A stretch of DNA of 64,000 nt from Leucobacter tenebrionis (GCF_019884725.1 NZ_CP082322.1:2108001-2172000), one strand, 5' to 3'. Positions 16,261-26,085 are shown, numbered from the stretch's first letter. The notes: generated by a model from the sequence alone, not told the origin. Translations and numbers: made by a program.

Positions 16261-17586
16261 TCAGGCCCCGAGGCGCACCCAGCGGTCGCCGCGCGCCCTG
16301 ATCCCGAGCGTCGCCGCCCGCGCCAGCATGAACACGAGCGTGAATCCGGCCGTGAGTGCGACCAGCGCGGCCGTGCCGCTCGGCACGAGCGTCGTGAGCA
16401 GCCACAGCGCGGGCAGGTACACGGCGAGGTTCACGAGGCTCGTCCAGGCGAGGTAGCGCGCGTCGCCCGCGCCCATGAGCACACCGTCGAGCACGAAGAC
16501 GAAGCCGCCGAGGGGCAGCGAGATCCCGAGCACCAGCAGAGCGGGAGGCAGGATCGCGAGCACCTGCTCGTCGCTCGTGAAGATGCGCCCCACGACGGAG
16601 CTCGCGACCGCGAGCAGCACCCCGATCACCGCGCCGCACGCCACGCCCCAGAAGAGGGTGCGCCGCACGACGAGCCGGGCGCGCGGGGCGTCGCGCGCCC
16701 CCAGAGCATCGCCGATGAGCGCCTGCGCCGCGATGGCGAGCGCGTCGAGGGCGAACGCGGCCGTGGAGAAGATGGTGAACACCACCTGATAGCCGGCCGT
16801 GGCGGTCGTGCCGTGGCTGGTCGCCGCGAAGACCGTGACGAGCAGCGCGGCCCGCAGCCCGACGGTGCGGATGAAGAGCCAGCCGCCGCTGCGGCCCGCG
16901 TGGGCGAGGCCGTCGCGATGCGGCAGGAATCCCGCTCCCGCGCGGCGAGCGTGCCGGGTGATGACGGCCACGTAGACCGCGACCATGCCCCACTGCGCCA
17001 CCACCGTTCCCCAGGCGCTGCCCGCGATGCCGAAGCCGAGACCGTAGATGAACCACCAGTTGAGCAGTGCGTTCGCGGCGAAGCCGACGGTGGCGACCGC
17101 GAGAGGCGTCTTCGTGTCCTGCAGGCCGCGCAGCAGGCCGCTCGCGGCGAAGACGACGAGCATGGCCGGGATGCCGAGGCAGGAGATCGTGAGGTAGGCG
17201 AGTGCCTGCTGGGCGGTGTCGTGTTCCACGTGGAACAGTGCGACGAGCGGATCGCTCGCGAGCCACAGCACCGCGCCCACCGCGATCCCGATGCCGAGCG
17301 CGAGCCACAGGCCGTCGATGCCCGCCTGCACCGCGCCACGCAGGTCGCCGGCCCCGCGTCGCCGCGCCACCAGCGGCGTCGTGGAGTAGGCGAGGAAGAT
17401 CATGAGGCCGACCGCGGTCTGCAGGATCGCCGCGGCGACCGCGAGGCCCGCCAGGGGAGCGGCGCCGAGGTGCCCGATGAGCGCGGAGTCGACCACGATG
17501 AAGAGCGGCTCCGCGATGAGCGCGCCGAGCGCGGGTACGGCGAGGTGCGCGATGCTGCGGTCGATGCGCCTGCTGCTTTCGCTCAT
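16261..17586 (-). CDS. MATE family efflux transporter (DinF-like)
   Basis: A 441-residue protein with about 12 membrane segments in two similar halves and the MATE/DinF opening (PALGALIAEPLFIVVDSALIGHLG). DinF-type MATE proteins export toxic compounds using a sodium or proton gradient. The start at 17586 has no competing upstream ATG. It diverges from the M13 peptidase across a 243-bp spacer. Confidence 0.9.
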   Translation of the reverse strand: MSESSRRIDRSIAHLAVPALGALIAEPLFIVVDSALIGHLGAAPLAGLAVAAAILQTAVGLMIFLAYSTTPLVARRRGAGDLRGAVQAGIDGLWLALGIGIAVGAVLWLASDPLVALFHVEHDTAQQALAYLTISCLGIPAMLVVFAASGLLRGLQDTKTPLAVATVGFAANALLNWWFIYGLGFGIAGSAWGTVVAQWGMVAVYVAVITRHARRAGAGFLPHRDGLAHAGRSGGWLFIRTVGLRAALLVTVFAATSHGTTATAGYQVVFTIFSTAAFALDALAIAAQALIGDALGARDAPRARLVVRRTLFWGVACGAVIGVLLAVASSVVGRIFTSDEQVLAILPPALLVLGISLPLGGFVFVLDGVLMGAGDARYLAWTSLVNLAVYLPALWLLTTLVPSGTAALVALTAGFTLVFMLARAATLGIRARGDRWVRLGA

Positions 17587-17829
17587 CGCTCCAAGGTATC
17601 GGTTCGGGCAGGCTCAGGCGTGGCTTGCTGCCCTTTGCGCGGCGCGCCCCGCGCCCCGACCCTCGCGCACCGTCCCGTCCGCCCCTCGCCCGCTCCCCAC
17701 TCCCGCCCCTCGCGCACCGATCTACCGTAGAGCACCCCGTTTTCGCCGATTCGGGGTGCTCGAAGGCGGAATTGCGGCGCTGGGCCTGCGCTCCAGGATC
17801 GCGGGAGCGACACGCTCTAGGCTGTTCCC
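17587..17829. promoter_or_regulatory. Divergent spacer with C-rich tract and palindrome
   Basis: This spacer lies between two genes that point away from each other. It has a low-complexity C-rich stretch on the plus strand (about 17636-17720). A hairpin GAGCACCCCG / CGGGGTGCTC (17730-17739 with 17752-17761) follows. Both promoters must be here; I cannot assign a convincing -35/-10 pair. Confidence 0.55.
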
Positions 17830-19824
17830 ATGACCAATGCTGCGCACACCTCCGGTATCGACCTCGCCGAACTCGATCCTGCGGTGAGACCGCAGGACGA
17901 CCTCTTCCGCCACGTCAACGGCAAATGGATCGAGCGCACCGAGATCCCGTCGGATAAGGCGCGCTACGGCTCGTTCGCGGTGCTCGCCGAGAACGCGGAG
18001 GAGGCGGTGCGCGACATCATCACGACCACCGAGGCTCCCGCGCCGGGGCTGATCGAGGGCGGCGCGGATCGCGAGGCCGACAAGGTCGCCGCGCTCTACG
18101 CGAGCTTCATGGACACCGAGCGGGCTGACCGCCTCGGCGCGGCCCCCATCGAGGGCGACGTCGCCCGCGCCCGAGCGGTCGCTTCGATCCCCGAGCTGAT
18201 CGCCCTCGTCGCCGAGCTCGAGCGGCAGGGCGTCGGCGGCTTCTACAGCATGTTCGTCGACAACGACCCCGGCGATCCCTCGCGCTACATCGTCTTCGTG
18301 ATGCAGGGCGGTCTCGGCCTGCCCGACGAGTCGTACTACCGCGAGGACCAGTTCGCCGAGATCCGCGACCAGTACCGCGCCCACATCGCCCGCATGCTCG
18401 AGCTCGCGGAGGTCGCCGAGGGCGCGGAGGCCGAGCGGCTCGCGGGGCTCGCCTACGACCTCGAGCGCCGCATCGCCGCGTCTCACTGGGACAAGGTCGC
18501 GAGCCGCGACATCCAGAAGCTCTACAACCTGCGCACCTTCGAGGGCCTGCAGGAGATCACCCCGCGGCTCGACTGGAACGCGTACCTCGCCGCGATGGGG
18601 GCGCCGGAGGCGGCGTTCGCCGAGGTCGTGGCGGCGCAGCCCGAGGCGCTCGCGGGGCTCGCCGAGCTGCTCGTCGAGGATGAGCTCGAGGCGTGGCGCG
18701 CCTGGCTGCTGTGGACGATCGTGCGAGGATCGGCGGCCCTGCTCTCGCAGCAGATCTCGCGGGCGAACTTCGACTTCTACGGCACCGCGCTCACGGGCGC
18801 GCCCGAGCAGCGCGAGCGCTGGCGCCGCGGCGTCTCGTTCGTGGAGGGCGCGATGGGCGAGGCCGTGGGGCGCCTCTATGTCGAGCAGCACTTCGACGAG
18901 AACTCGAAGGCGGCCATGGACGAGCTGGTGGGGCACCTCATCGAGGCCTACCGCGAGTCCATCGAGAGGCTCGAGTGGATGGGCCCCGAGACCCGTCAGC
19001 GCGCCCTCGACAAGCTCGACCGGTTCACCCCCAAGATCGGGTACCCGGTGAAGTGGCGCGACTACTCCGCGCTCGCCGTCGACGCGGGCGACCTGCTCGG
19101 CAACTCGCGCCGCGTCTCCGAGTTCGAGTTCGCGCGCGAGCTGGGCAAGGTCGGCAAGCCCATCGACCGCGATGAGTGGTTCATGACGCCGCAGACGGTC
19201 AACGCCTACTACAACCCCGGCTTCAACGAGATCGTGTTCCCCGCCGCGATCCTGCAGCCGCCGTTCTTCGACGCGTCGTGGGATGCAGCGACCAACTTCG
19301 GTGCGATCGGCGCGGTGATCGGGCACGAGATCGGCCACGGCTTCGACGACCAGGGCTCGCGCTACGACGGCGACGGGCGGCTGACCGACTGGTGGACGGA
19401 GGCGGATCGCGCGGCGTTCGAGCAGCTGACCGGCGCGCTCATCGGTCAGTACAACGGGCTCTCGCCCGAGGGCGCCGACGGCCAGACGGTCAACGGCGAG
19501 CTGACGATCGGCGAGAACATCGGCGACCTGTCGGGTCTCGAGATCGCGTGGAAGGCGTACCTGCGCTCGCTCGACGGTGCGGAGCCGCCCGTCGTCGACG
19601 GGCTGACGGGAGCCGAGCGCTTCTTCCTGGCCTGGGCGCAGGCCTGGCAGCAGAAGTCGCGGCCCGAGGAGACGGTGCGCCTGCTCACCATCGACCCTCA
19701 CTCGCCCAACGAGTTCCGCTGCAACCAGATCGTGCGCAATCTCGCCCCGTTCCACGAGGCCTTCGGCACGCAGCCGGGTGACGGGCTCTGGCTCGATCCC
19801 GAGCAGCGCGTCTCGATCTGGTAG
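17830..19824 (+). CDS. M13 family zinc endopeptidase (PepO/neprilysin-like)
   Basis: A 664-residue metallopeptidase. Zinc motif HEIGH lies at residues 499-503 (HExxH), and the third ligand Glu562 with Asp566 is in GENIGDLSG. NAYY (after TPQTV) and the C-terminal CNQIVRNLAPFHEAF with final W are family marks. No signal peptide is seen, so it is probably cytoplasmic and cleaves peptides rather than intact proteins. It stands alone and is followed by two hairpins at 19826-19878. Confidence 0.94.
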   Translation: MTNAAHTSGIDLAELDPAVRPQDDLFRHVNGKWIERTEIPSDKARYGSFAVLAENAEEAVRDIITTTEAPAPGLIEGGADREADKVAALYASFMDTERADRLGAAPIEGDVARARAVASIPELIALVAELERQGVGGFYSMFVDNDPGDPSRYIVFVMQGGLGLPDESYYREDQFAEIRDQYRAHIARMLELAEVAEGAEAERLAGLAYDLERRIAASHWDKVASRDIQKLYNLRTFEGLQEITPRLDWNAYLAAMGAPEAAFAEVVAAQPEALAGLAELLVEDELEAWRAWLLWTIVRGSAALLSQQISRANFDFYGTALTGAPEQRERWRRGVSFVEGAMGEAVGRLYVEQHFDENSKAAMDELVGHLIEAYRESIERLEWMGPETRQRALDKLDRFTPKIGYPVKWRDYSALAVDAGDLLGNSRRVSEFEFARELGKVGKPIDRDEWFMTPQTVNAYYNPGFNEIVFPAAILQPPFFDASWDAATNFGAIGAVIGHEIGHGFDDQGSRYDGDGRLTDWWTEADRAAFEQLTGALIGQYNGLSPEGADGQTVNGELTIGENIGDLSGLEIAWKAYLRSLDGAEPPVVDGLTGAERFFLAWAQAWQQKSRPEETVRLLTIDPHSPNEFRCNQIVRNLAPFHEAFGTQPGDGLWLDPEQRVSIW

Positions 19825-19825
19825 C

Positions 19826-19878
19826 GGCTGCGACGCAGCCCGCTCTCGCGCGCCCGAAGTTGACTGGCGCGCGGGAGC
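19826..19878 (+). terminator. Double hairpin after the M13 peptidase gene
   Basis: GGCTGCG-A-CGCAGCC (19826-19840) is followed by GCTCTCGCGCGCC / GGCGCGCGGGAGC (19842-19854 with 19866-19878, one G-U). It starts two bases after the stop codon and precedes the symporter gene. Likely terminator without U-tract. Confidence 0.6.
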
Positions 19879-19954
19879 GGAGGAGACTCTGAGCACGCGC
19901 GGGCGCAACGGTGCGTCCGGGCATCGATCCCTCGACACAGGGTGGTGTTGATAT

Positions 19955-21370
19955 ATGGCAGGCACGGTCACGGGCACGGTCCCCGTCCCTCCGGTCACGC
20001 GGGTGATCATGATCGCCGCTGCGGCGGCGATGGGCGGATTCCTCTTCGGCTTCGACACCGCGGTGATCAACGGGGCGGTCGGCGCCGTCGGCGAGTGGAG
20101 CGGCGCGGGATCCGTGCTGCTGGGCTTCTCGGTCGCGAGCGCACTGATCGCCTGCGCCATCGGAGCCTGGTTCGCGGGGCCGATCGCGGCCCGGTTCGGC
20201 CGCATCAGGGTGATGCAGGTCGCAGCGGTCATCTTCTTCGTGTCGGCGCTCGGCAGCGGGCTCGCCTGGGAGATCTGGTCGCTCACGGCCTTCCGCTTCA
20301 TCGGCGGTTTCGGGGTGGGCGCCGCGAGCGTCATCGCTCCCGCCTACATCGCCGAGGTGTCGCCCGCGAGGGTGCGCGGGCGTCTGGGCTCGCTGCAGCA
20401 GCTCGCGATCGTGATCGGCATCTTCGTCTCGCTGCTCAGCAACTACGCGCTGGCTCAGGCGGCCGGCGGCGCGGGCGAGGTTCTCTGGTTCGGGCTCGAG
20501 GCCTGGCGATGGATGTTCATGGCGGAGTGCCTGCCCGCCGTCGTGTACGGCGTGCTGGCCTATCTGATCCCGGAGTCCCCGCGGTTCCTGGTGAGCAAGG
20601 GGCGGGAGGAGGAGGCCGAGCGGATCCTCGCGCACTACGTCGGCGGCACGCCGACCGAGACGATCCGCGCGATCCGGTCGACGCTGGACTTCGAGGCGAC
20701 GCAGTCGATCTCGGTGATCCGCGGGCCGCGCTTCGGGCTCGCGCCGATCGTGTGGATCGGGATCGTGCTCTGCGCCCTGCAGCAGCTGGTCGGCATCAAT
20801 GTGATCTTCTACTACTCGACGATGCTGTGGCAGGCGGTGGGCTTCGACGAATCCGACGCGCTGCTGACGGGAGTGATCACCGCGGTCGTCAACATCGCGA
20901 CCACGGTGATCGCGATCCTGCTCGTCGACAGGATCGGCCGCAAACCGCTGCTCATGATCGGCTCCATCGGCATGGCGCTCACGCTCGGCACGATGGCGTT
21001 CATCTTCGGCACCGCGCCGACCGAGACGGTCGGCGGGGCGGTGCAGCCGATCCTCTCGGATACGGCCGGAGTGGTCGCGGTGCTGGCTGCGAACCTCTAC
21101 GTGGTGTTCTTCGGCATGAGCTGGGGGCCGGTCGTGTGGGTGCTGCTCGGCGAGATGTTCAACAACCGCATCCGCGCCTACGCGATCTCGGTGGCGGCGG
21201 CCGCTCAGTGGGTCGCGAACTTCGTCGTATCGCTCACCTTCCCGTCGCTCGCGCAGGCCGGTCTCGGCCTGGCCTACGGCCTGTATGCGACGATGGCAGT
21301 GCTCTCCCTCTTCTTCGTGTGGAAGTTCATCAGGGAGACCCGCGGTCGTGAACTGGAGGCGATGGAGTGA
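19955..21370 (+). CDS. Sugar porter family MFS symporter
   Basis: A 471-residue protein with 12 membrane segments and all sugar-porter signatures: PAYIAEVSPARVRGRL, PESPRFL, QQLVGINVIFYYS and DRIGRKPLL. It imports a hexose, pentose or polyol with protons. The start at 19955 has a weak ribosome site. Its stop overlaps the GTG of ppgK, so transport and phosphorylation are directly coupled, which favours glucose as the substrate (inference). Confidence 0.93.
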   Translation: MAGTVTGTVPVPPVTRVIMIAAAAAMGGFLFGFDTAVINGAVGAVGEWSGAGSVLLGFSVASALIACAIGAWFAGPIAARFGRIRVMQVAAVIFFVSALGSGLAWEIWSLTAFRFIGGFGVGAASVIAPAYIAEVSPARVRGRLGSLQQLAIVIGIFVSLLSNYALAQAAGGAGEVLWFGLEAWRWMFMAECLPAVVYGVLAYLIPESPRFLVSKGREEEAERILAHYVGGTPTETIRAIRSTLDFEATQSISVIRGPRFGLAPIVWIGIVLCALQQLVGINVIFYYSTMLWQAVGFDESDALLTGVITAVVNIATTVIAILLVDRIGRKPLLMIGSIGMALTLGTMAFIFGTAPTETVGGAVQPILSDTAGVVAVLAANLYVVFFGMSWGPVVWVLLGEMFNNRIRAYAISVAAAAQWVANFVVSLTFPSLAQAGLGLAYGLYATMAVLSLFFVWKFIRETRGRELEAME

Positions 21371-22101
21371 GCACGGCATTCGGATTGGACATCGGCGGCA
21401 CCGGCATCAAGGGGGGCATCGTCGATCTCGGCACCGGCGAGTTGCTGAGCGAGCGGGTGCGCTTCGACACCCCGCAGCCGGCGACCGTCGCGGGAGTGCT
21501 CGACACCGCCGCCGCCGTCGTCACCGCGACCGGTTGGGAGGCGCCCGTCGGCTGCGCCTTCCCCGGCATTGTGAAGGGCGGCGTCGTCGGCTCCGCGGCG
21601 AACATCGACGACGAGTGGCTGGGCGAGAACCTTGAATCGCGGCTCGCCGAGCGCCTCGGCGTTCCTGTGCGATCGCTCAACGACGCCGACGCCGCCGGGC
21701 TCGCCGAGATGCGGCTGGGCGCGGGGCGAGGTAGGGCGGGCGTCGTGATGATGCTGACGCTGGGGACCGGGATCGGATCCGCGCTCTTCATCGACGGCCG
21801 TCTCGTGCCGAACACCGAGCTCGGGCACCTGGAACTCGACGGGCCGAACGTCGAGTCGCGCACCTCGGCCGCTGCTCGCAAGCGTGAGGGGCTCAGCTAC
21901 GAGGAGTGGGGCGCGCGTCTGCAGCGCTACTTCTCGCATGTCGAGGCGCTGTTCTCGCCGGACCTCTTCATCGTGGGCGGCGGGATCAGCCGGAAGGCCG
22001 ATCGGTTCCTGCCGTTGATCTCGGTGCGCGCGCCGGTGATCCCGGCGCACTTCCGTCAGAACTCCGGGATCGTGGGCGCCGCGCTGCACAGCGTCGAGTA
22101 G
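21367..22101 (+). CDS. ppgK: Polyphosphate glucokinase (PpgK, ROK family)
   Basis: A 244-residue kinase that phosphorylates glucose with polyphosphate or ATP, giving glucose 6-phosphate. The phosphate-binding GLDIGGTGIKGG opens the protein. NDADAAGLAEMRLGAG, LTLGTGIGSALF, PNTELGHLE and GGGISRKAD match actinobacterial PpgK closely. The GTG start overlaps the symporter stop by 4 bp. Confidence 0.93.
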   Translation: MSTAFGLDIGGTGIKGGIVDLGTGELLSERVRFDTPQPATVAGVLDTAAAVVTATGWEAPVGCAFPGIVKGGVVGSAANIDDEWLGENLESRLAERLGVPVRSLNDADAAGLAEMRLGAGRGRAGVVMMLTLGTGIGSALFIDGRLVPNTELGHLELDGPNVESRTSAAARKREGLSYEEWGARLQRYFSHVEALFSPDLFIVGGGISRKADRFLPLISVRAPVIPAHFRQNSGIVGAALHSVE

Positions 22102-22135
22102 GCCTCGGGCGCGGTTCCGACCTCAGTCGGGCCCG

Positions 22136-22214
22136 CCGGTGCAGACCTCCGCCGCGGGCGCAGACCTCCATAACCGTGCGAGAGGTCTGCATCCGTGCCG
22201 GAGGTCTGCACCGG
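22136..22214. repeat. Four-half-site palindrome, family shared with 50448-50540
   Basis: GCAGACCTC occurs twice forward (22141 and 22160) and twice reversed (22182-22190 and 22201-22210 area). This gives an outer 16-bp stem (22136-22151 with 22199-22214) and an inner 9-bp stem (22160-22168 with 22182-22190). It lies between ppgK and the SRPBCC gene, which converge. Confidence 0.75.
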
Positions 22215-22240
22215 CCTCTGGATCGGGAGGGTGCGGGTTA

Positions 22241-22912
22241 CTACTGCCCGGCTCCCTGGCCGGTGTAGAAGCCGTAGGTCGCGTCCGCGCCGCGCGCGGC
22301 GACCTCGGGATCCGCACCGGCTGCGACGTGCGCCGCACCCCAGCCGTCGGCGGCCGCGCGGTAGAAGGCGCGTCCCTCGTCGGTGAACGCCCAGGCCTCG
22401 GCCTCCGCGGGCGACAGGGAGCCCTCCACGGCGCCCAGGTGCAGTGAGAGACCCAGCAGGCCGCCGTCCCAGCCCACGCCTGTGGCGCCTGGACCGAAGG
22501 TGTCCCACATCTCCGTCGGCACGTCGGCGGTCTTCGCGACGTGCTCGAGCTCGAAGCGGGTGCGCTCGGCCCCCTGCTCGGTCAGCCGCACGGTGACCCA
22601 CGTGACGCCGCCGCCGAACTCCCACGTGATGCGGTACTCGGCGCGGCCGTCGTGCGGAGGCGTGCATTCCAGCACCTCGCCGCCCGCGTTGCCCTGCAGC
22701 TGATAGCGCCCGCCGACGCGCAGGTCGCCGGTGATCGGCATGAACCAGCGGGCGATCCGCTCCGGGCTGGTCGCGGCGTCCCACACGTCGGCGATACCGG
22801 CCGGGTACTCCTGGGCGAGGGCCTGCACGCGTGCGGGTTCGCCGTCGATCTCTTCGTCGCGGAGAGTGCGGCTGACCGCCTCGATCTGCGCATGTACGTC
22901 GACCATGATCAT
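22241..22912 (-). CDS. SRPBCC (AHSA1-like) domain protein
   Basis: A 223-residue protein with the SRPBCC helix-grip fold pattern: FPAGIADVWDAAT-type opening, then WFMPI, GGRYQL, TWEFGGG and the C-terminal helix. Proteins of this family bind hydrophobic ligands and are often paired with an ArsR regulator, as here. The ATG at 22912 overlaps the ArsR stop; a second ATG two codons on (22906) has better spacing from AAGGA and may be the true start. Confidence 0.87.
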   Translation of the reverse strand: MIMVDVHAQIEAVSRTLRDEEIDGEPARVQALAQEYPAGIADVWDAATSPERIARWFMPITGDLRVGGRYQLQGNAGGEVLECTPPHDGRAEYRITWEFGGGVTWVTVRLTEQGAERTRFELEHVAKTADVPTEMWDTFGPGATGVGWDGGLLGLSLHLGAVEGSLSPAEAEAWAFTDEGRAFYRAAADGWGAAHVAAGADPEVAARGADATYGFYTGQGAGQ

Positions 22913-23418
22913 TCCTTACTGTCGTTGTTGCCGTTGTCGTCGTAGCTGTCTTTGCTGCTGCTGTTGCTCTCGTTGCCGCTGTCGGCGCTAGTGCCGTTGC
23001 GACTGTCAGCGCGGTCGTCATGCGAGGGGCCCGCGGTGCGTGCCGCGGCGTCGCCGCGCGGGGGAGGGCTCGCAGCGGCGCGCTCGGCGGAGAGTCGCCG
23101 CTCCCGCTTGCCACGCGCGAGCTCGGTGCTGAGCGCGGCGAACGGGCCCCGCCAGAAGCGTTCGAACGGCGTCAGCCACTCGCTCGCCTGCTGCAGCCCC
23201 TGCGGATCGACCGCGTAGAGACGGCGGGTGCCTTCCGCACGCACGGAGGCGAAGCCGTGCTCCCGCAGCACGCGGAGGTGCTGCGATACCGCGGGCTGGC
23301 TGATCCCGAACTCACGCGAGATGACCGCCGCGATGCCGCCCGCGCTCGCCTCGCCGTCGGCGATGAGTTCGAGGATCCTCCGGCGGACGGGGTCTCCGAG
23401 AATGTCGAGCGCGTGCAT
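22909..23418 (-). CDS. ArsR family regulator with a low-complexity tail
   Basis: A 169-residue winged-helix repressor. The HTH is GISQPAVSQHLRVLREHG (about residues 38-55) and the wing is EGTRRLYAVD. No metal-binding Cys pair is seen, so it belongs to the non-metal group that regulates SRPBCC partners. The last 60 residues turn into an Ala/Arg- and then Ser/Asn/Asp-rich tail with no fold. The start at 23418 is the ATG of MHALDILGDPVRR. Confidence 0.88.
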   Translation of the reverse strand: MHALDILGDPVRRRILELIADGEASAGGIAAVISREFGISQPAVSQHLRVLREHGFASVRAEGTRRLYAVDPQGLQQASEWLTPFERFWRGPFAALSTELARGKRERRLSAERAAASPPPRGDAAARTAGPSHDDRADSRNGTSADSGNESNSSSKDSYDDNGNNDSKE

Positions 23419-23469
23419 GCCCCGATTCTTCACTCTCGACTTATATAAGTCAAGTCTAAATTTCGCTGC

Positions 23470-23537
23470 CGTTCGTCGTTCGTCGTTCGTCGTTCGTCGC
23501 TTGTCGCTCGTCGCTCGCTGCTCGCTGCTCGCTGCGG
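23470..23537. repeat. Heptanucleotide tandem repeat upstream of the ArsR gene
   Basis: About four exact CGTTCGT units, then decaying CGCTCGT/CGCTGCT copies. It sits about 50 bases upstream of the arsR start in a 248-bp spacer shared with the end of trhO. Two 22-bp direct copies starting GCGAGCGTGTG (23575-23596 and 23613-23634, one mismatch) follow. Length changes here could alter arsR expression. Confidence 0.8.
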
Positions 23538-23666
23538 CAACCGTGTGCGGCGCGCTGCGGCGGAAGAGGGCGGTGCGAGCGTGTGAAACGCGGGCGTGGA
23601 GCGCGGCGGGGCGCGAGCGTGTGTAACGCGGGCGACCGAGCGCGGCCGAGCGCTGAAACGCGCGGG

Positions 23667-24596
23667 TCAGGCGTGCTCGGCGCAGGCGGCGTCGGGATGC
23701 GTCGCGCACGCCGCGAAGCGAGCGCGGCAGCTCGGATCCGCGCAGTTCGCCAGGCGGTTCGTCGGGGCCTCGCAGACGGTGCAGCGGCCGAGCACGGCGG
23801 CGCCGGGAGCGAAATCCAGCGACTCGCGCCCGTCGAACACGGCGAGCGACCCCTCCCAGAGGCCGTCGTTGCCGAAGGCTTCGCCGTAGCGCACGATGCC
23901 GCCGTCGACCTGGTAGACCTCCTCGAAACCGCGCTCCCGCATCGCGGCCGAGAGGATCTCGCAGCGGATGCCTCCGGTGCAGTAGGTCACGACCGGCCGG
24001 TCCTTGATGTCGTCGTAGGCGCCGCTCTCGATCTGCGCGATGAAGTCGTGGGTCGTATCGACCTCGGGCACGATCGCGCCCTTGAAGCGGCCGATCTGGG
24101 CCTCCCAGGCGTTGCGTCCGTCGAAGAAGACGACGTCGTCGCCCCGCTCGGCCACCAGTTCGTTCACGGCCTCCGGCGAGAGGTGCGTGCCGCCGCCCAC
24201 CACGCCGTGCTCGTCGACGCGCAACTCGTCGGGGATCCCGAACGCCACCAGCTCGTCGCGCACCTTCACGCTCAGTTTCGGAAAATCGGCGATGCGACGC
24301 CACGGGGCCGCGCGATCGACACCGTGGAGCGCCTCGGGGCGCTCGGGCACGAAGCCGGTTCCGTCGCTCCACTTGGCCTCGAGACCGGCGAACGGCCCGT
24401 ACTCGCGGGTGCGACGGAGGTAGCGCTTGCACGCGTCGAGCTCGCCACCCACGGTGCCGTTGATGCCGTGCTTCGAGATGATGATCCGGCCCCGCAGCCC
24501 CAGCGACTCGCAGAGTTCGCGCTGCCACAGTCGAACGGCGTCGGGATCGGCCACCGGCGCGAAGACGTAGTACAGCAGGATCTTGGGCTCGCTCAC
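23667..24596 (-). CDS. trhO: tRNA uridine(34) hydroxylase TrhO (rhodanese family)
   Basis: A 309-residue protein. An N-terminal acylphosphatase-like domain ([16 protein letters not shown]) is followed by a rhodanese domain with catalytic Cys206 in [10 protein letters not shown] Cys-rich C-terminal end (CTVCEAPTN, then four more Cys) probably binds zinc. TrhO uses oxygen to make 5-hydroxyuridine at tRNA position 34. Monocistronic. Confidence 0.93.
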   Translation of the reverse strand: MSEPKILLYYVFAPVADPDAVRLWQRELCESLGLRGRIIISKHGINGTVGGELDACKRYLRRTREYGPFAGLEAKWSDGTGFVPERPEALHGVDRAAPWRRIADFPKLSVKVRDELVAFGIPDELRVDEHGVVGGGTHLSPEAVNELVAERGDDVVFFDGRNAWEAQIGRFKGAIVPEVDTTHDFIAQIESGAYDDIKDRPVVTYCTGGIRCEILSAAMRERGFEEVYQVDGGIVRYGEAFGNDGLWEGSLAVFDGRESLDFAPGAAVLGRCTVCEAPTNRLANCADPSCRARFAACATHPDAACAEHA

Positions 24597-24639
24597 CCAT
24601 CCATGTTAGAGGCCGCGGGTCCGCCTTTATGATGAGACC

Positions 24640-26085
24640 ATGTCAGACGCCGCCGCACAGACTCCGCTCTCCCGCACCCCGGGAAGTCTCCCCGATGCCA
24701 CGACGACCGATCACGCGCGCATGCACTCCGTCTCAGACGAGACCCGCGGCATCGTCGACCTCGTGCTCGATTATTCCCGTCGCCGTATATTGGCGACGGA
24801 TACCCCGCTCGACCACGCCTCCTCGGCGCGGGAACTCCGCCGGCTGGCGGGGCCGACGATCAGCGAGGAGGGGCTCGGCAGCCGCCGCGCACTCTCGGTG
24901 TTCGAGCACATTCTCGCTCCGGCATGCATTACGACCGACCATCCGCAGTACCTCTCGTTCATTCCCTCTGCGCCCTCGAAGGCCGCGATCGCGTTCGACC
25001 TCGTCGTCTCGGCGAGCGCGCTCTATGGAGGTTCGTGGATGGAGGGCTCGGGCGCCGTCTACGCCGAGAACGAGGTGCTCGGCTGGCTCGCCTCCGAGTT
25101 CGGACTGCCCGAGGGAGCGGGCGGGGTGTTCGTGCAGGGCGGCACGATCGGCAACCTCTCAGCGCTCGTGGCCGCGCGCGATCATGCTCGTTCGGTGCGC
25201 GAGGCCGCGGGGGCGTCGCCACGTCCCGACGGCGGCTGGGCCGTGGTCTGCGGCGCCGAGGCGCACTCCTCGATCAAGTCGGCGGCGCGCGTCATGGATG
25301 TCGACGTGATCCCGGTGCTCGCCGACGAGCACGGGGTGCTGCGAGCAGAAGCCGTGCGCGAGGCGCTCGAACAGCACGGCGAGCGGGTCTTCGCGGTCGT
25401 GGCGACGGGCGGATCGACGAACTTCGGCGTGGTCGACGACATCGCGGGGATCGCCGCGCTCAAGGACGATTTCGACTTCTGGCTGCACGTCGACGGCGCC
25501 TACGGGCTCACCGCGATGCTCTCCCCGCTGGGGCGCCCGCACTTCGCCGGCGTGGAGCGCGCCGACTCGGTGATCGTCGATCCGCACAAGTGGCTGTTCG
25601 CCCCCTACGACGTCTGCGCGCTCATCTACCGCGATCCCGAACTCGGTCGCCAGGCGCACACGCAGCACGCCGAGTATCTCGACGTGCTCACGGAGCGGGC
25701 GGCATACGACCCTTCCGACTACTCCATCCAGCTCACCCGGCGGCCCCGCGGGCTGCCGCTCTGGTTCTCGCTCGCGACCTACGGCGTCGCCGCCTATCGG
25801 GAGGCCGTGACCCACTCGATAGCGCTCGCCAGGCAGATCGCTGACGAGATCGAACGGCGCCCGGGTCTGCGCCTGGTGCGCCAGCCGCAGCTGTCGGTCG
25901 TGGTGTTCGAGCGCGACGGCTGGGAGCGCGCCGACTACGACCGCTGGTCGGATCGGCTGCTCGAGGAGCAGCGGGCCTTCGTCGTGCCGAGCTCGCACGC
26001 CGGTCGCCCCAACACCCGCTTCGCGATCGTGAACCCGCTCACCACCTTCGAGCAGCTGGCGGGGATCCTCGACACGATGGAGTAG
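24640..26085 (+). CDS. PLP-dependent group II amino-acid decarboxylase
   Basis: A 481-residue fold-type I PLP enzyme of the aromatic-L-amino-acid/diaminobutyrate decarboxylase group. The PLP lysine is Lys317 in DPHKWLF; HVDGAYG holds the pyridine-binding Asp, and VCGAEAHSSIKSAARV holds the ring-stacking His. Candidate substrates are aromatic amino acids, glutamate or 2,4-diaminobutyrate; the sequence does not decide. It has its own start 43 bases from the divergent trhO gene. Confidence 0.88.
   Translation: MSDAAAQTPLSRTPGSLPDATTTDHARMHSVSDETRGIVDLVLDYSRRRILATDTPLDHASSARELRRLAGPTISEEGLGSRRALSVFEHILAPACITTDHPQYLSFIPSAPSKAAIAFDLVVSASALYGGSWMEGSGAVYAENEVLGWLASEFGLPEGAGGVFVQGGTIGNLSALVAARDHARSVREAAGASPRPDGGWAVVCGAEAHSSIKSAARVMDVDVIPVLADEHGVLRAEAVREALEQHGERVFAVVATGGSTNFGVVDDIAGIAALKDDFDFWLHVDGAYGLTAMLSPLGRPHFAGVERADSVIVDPHKWLFAPYDVCALIYRDPELGRQAHTQHAEYLDVLTERAAYDPSDYSIQLTRRPRGLPLWFSLATYGVAAYREAVTHSIALARQIADEIERRPGLRLVRQPQLSVVVFERDGWERADYDRWSDRLLEEQRAFVVPSSHAGRPNTRFAIVNPLTTFEQLAGILDTME

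Noticed and set aside
17722-20334. An 870-codon open frame on the minus strand opposite the M13 peptidase and symporter
   Set aside because: It covers two well-supported plus-strand genes and a terminator, and its translation is a compositional shadow.
23470-23537. Possible CRISPR array
   Set aside because: The repeat is a 7-nt tandem without spacers and decays at one end; no cas gene is near.
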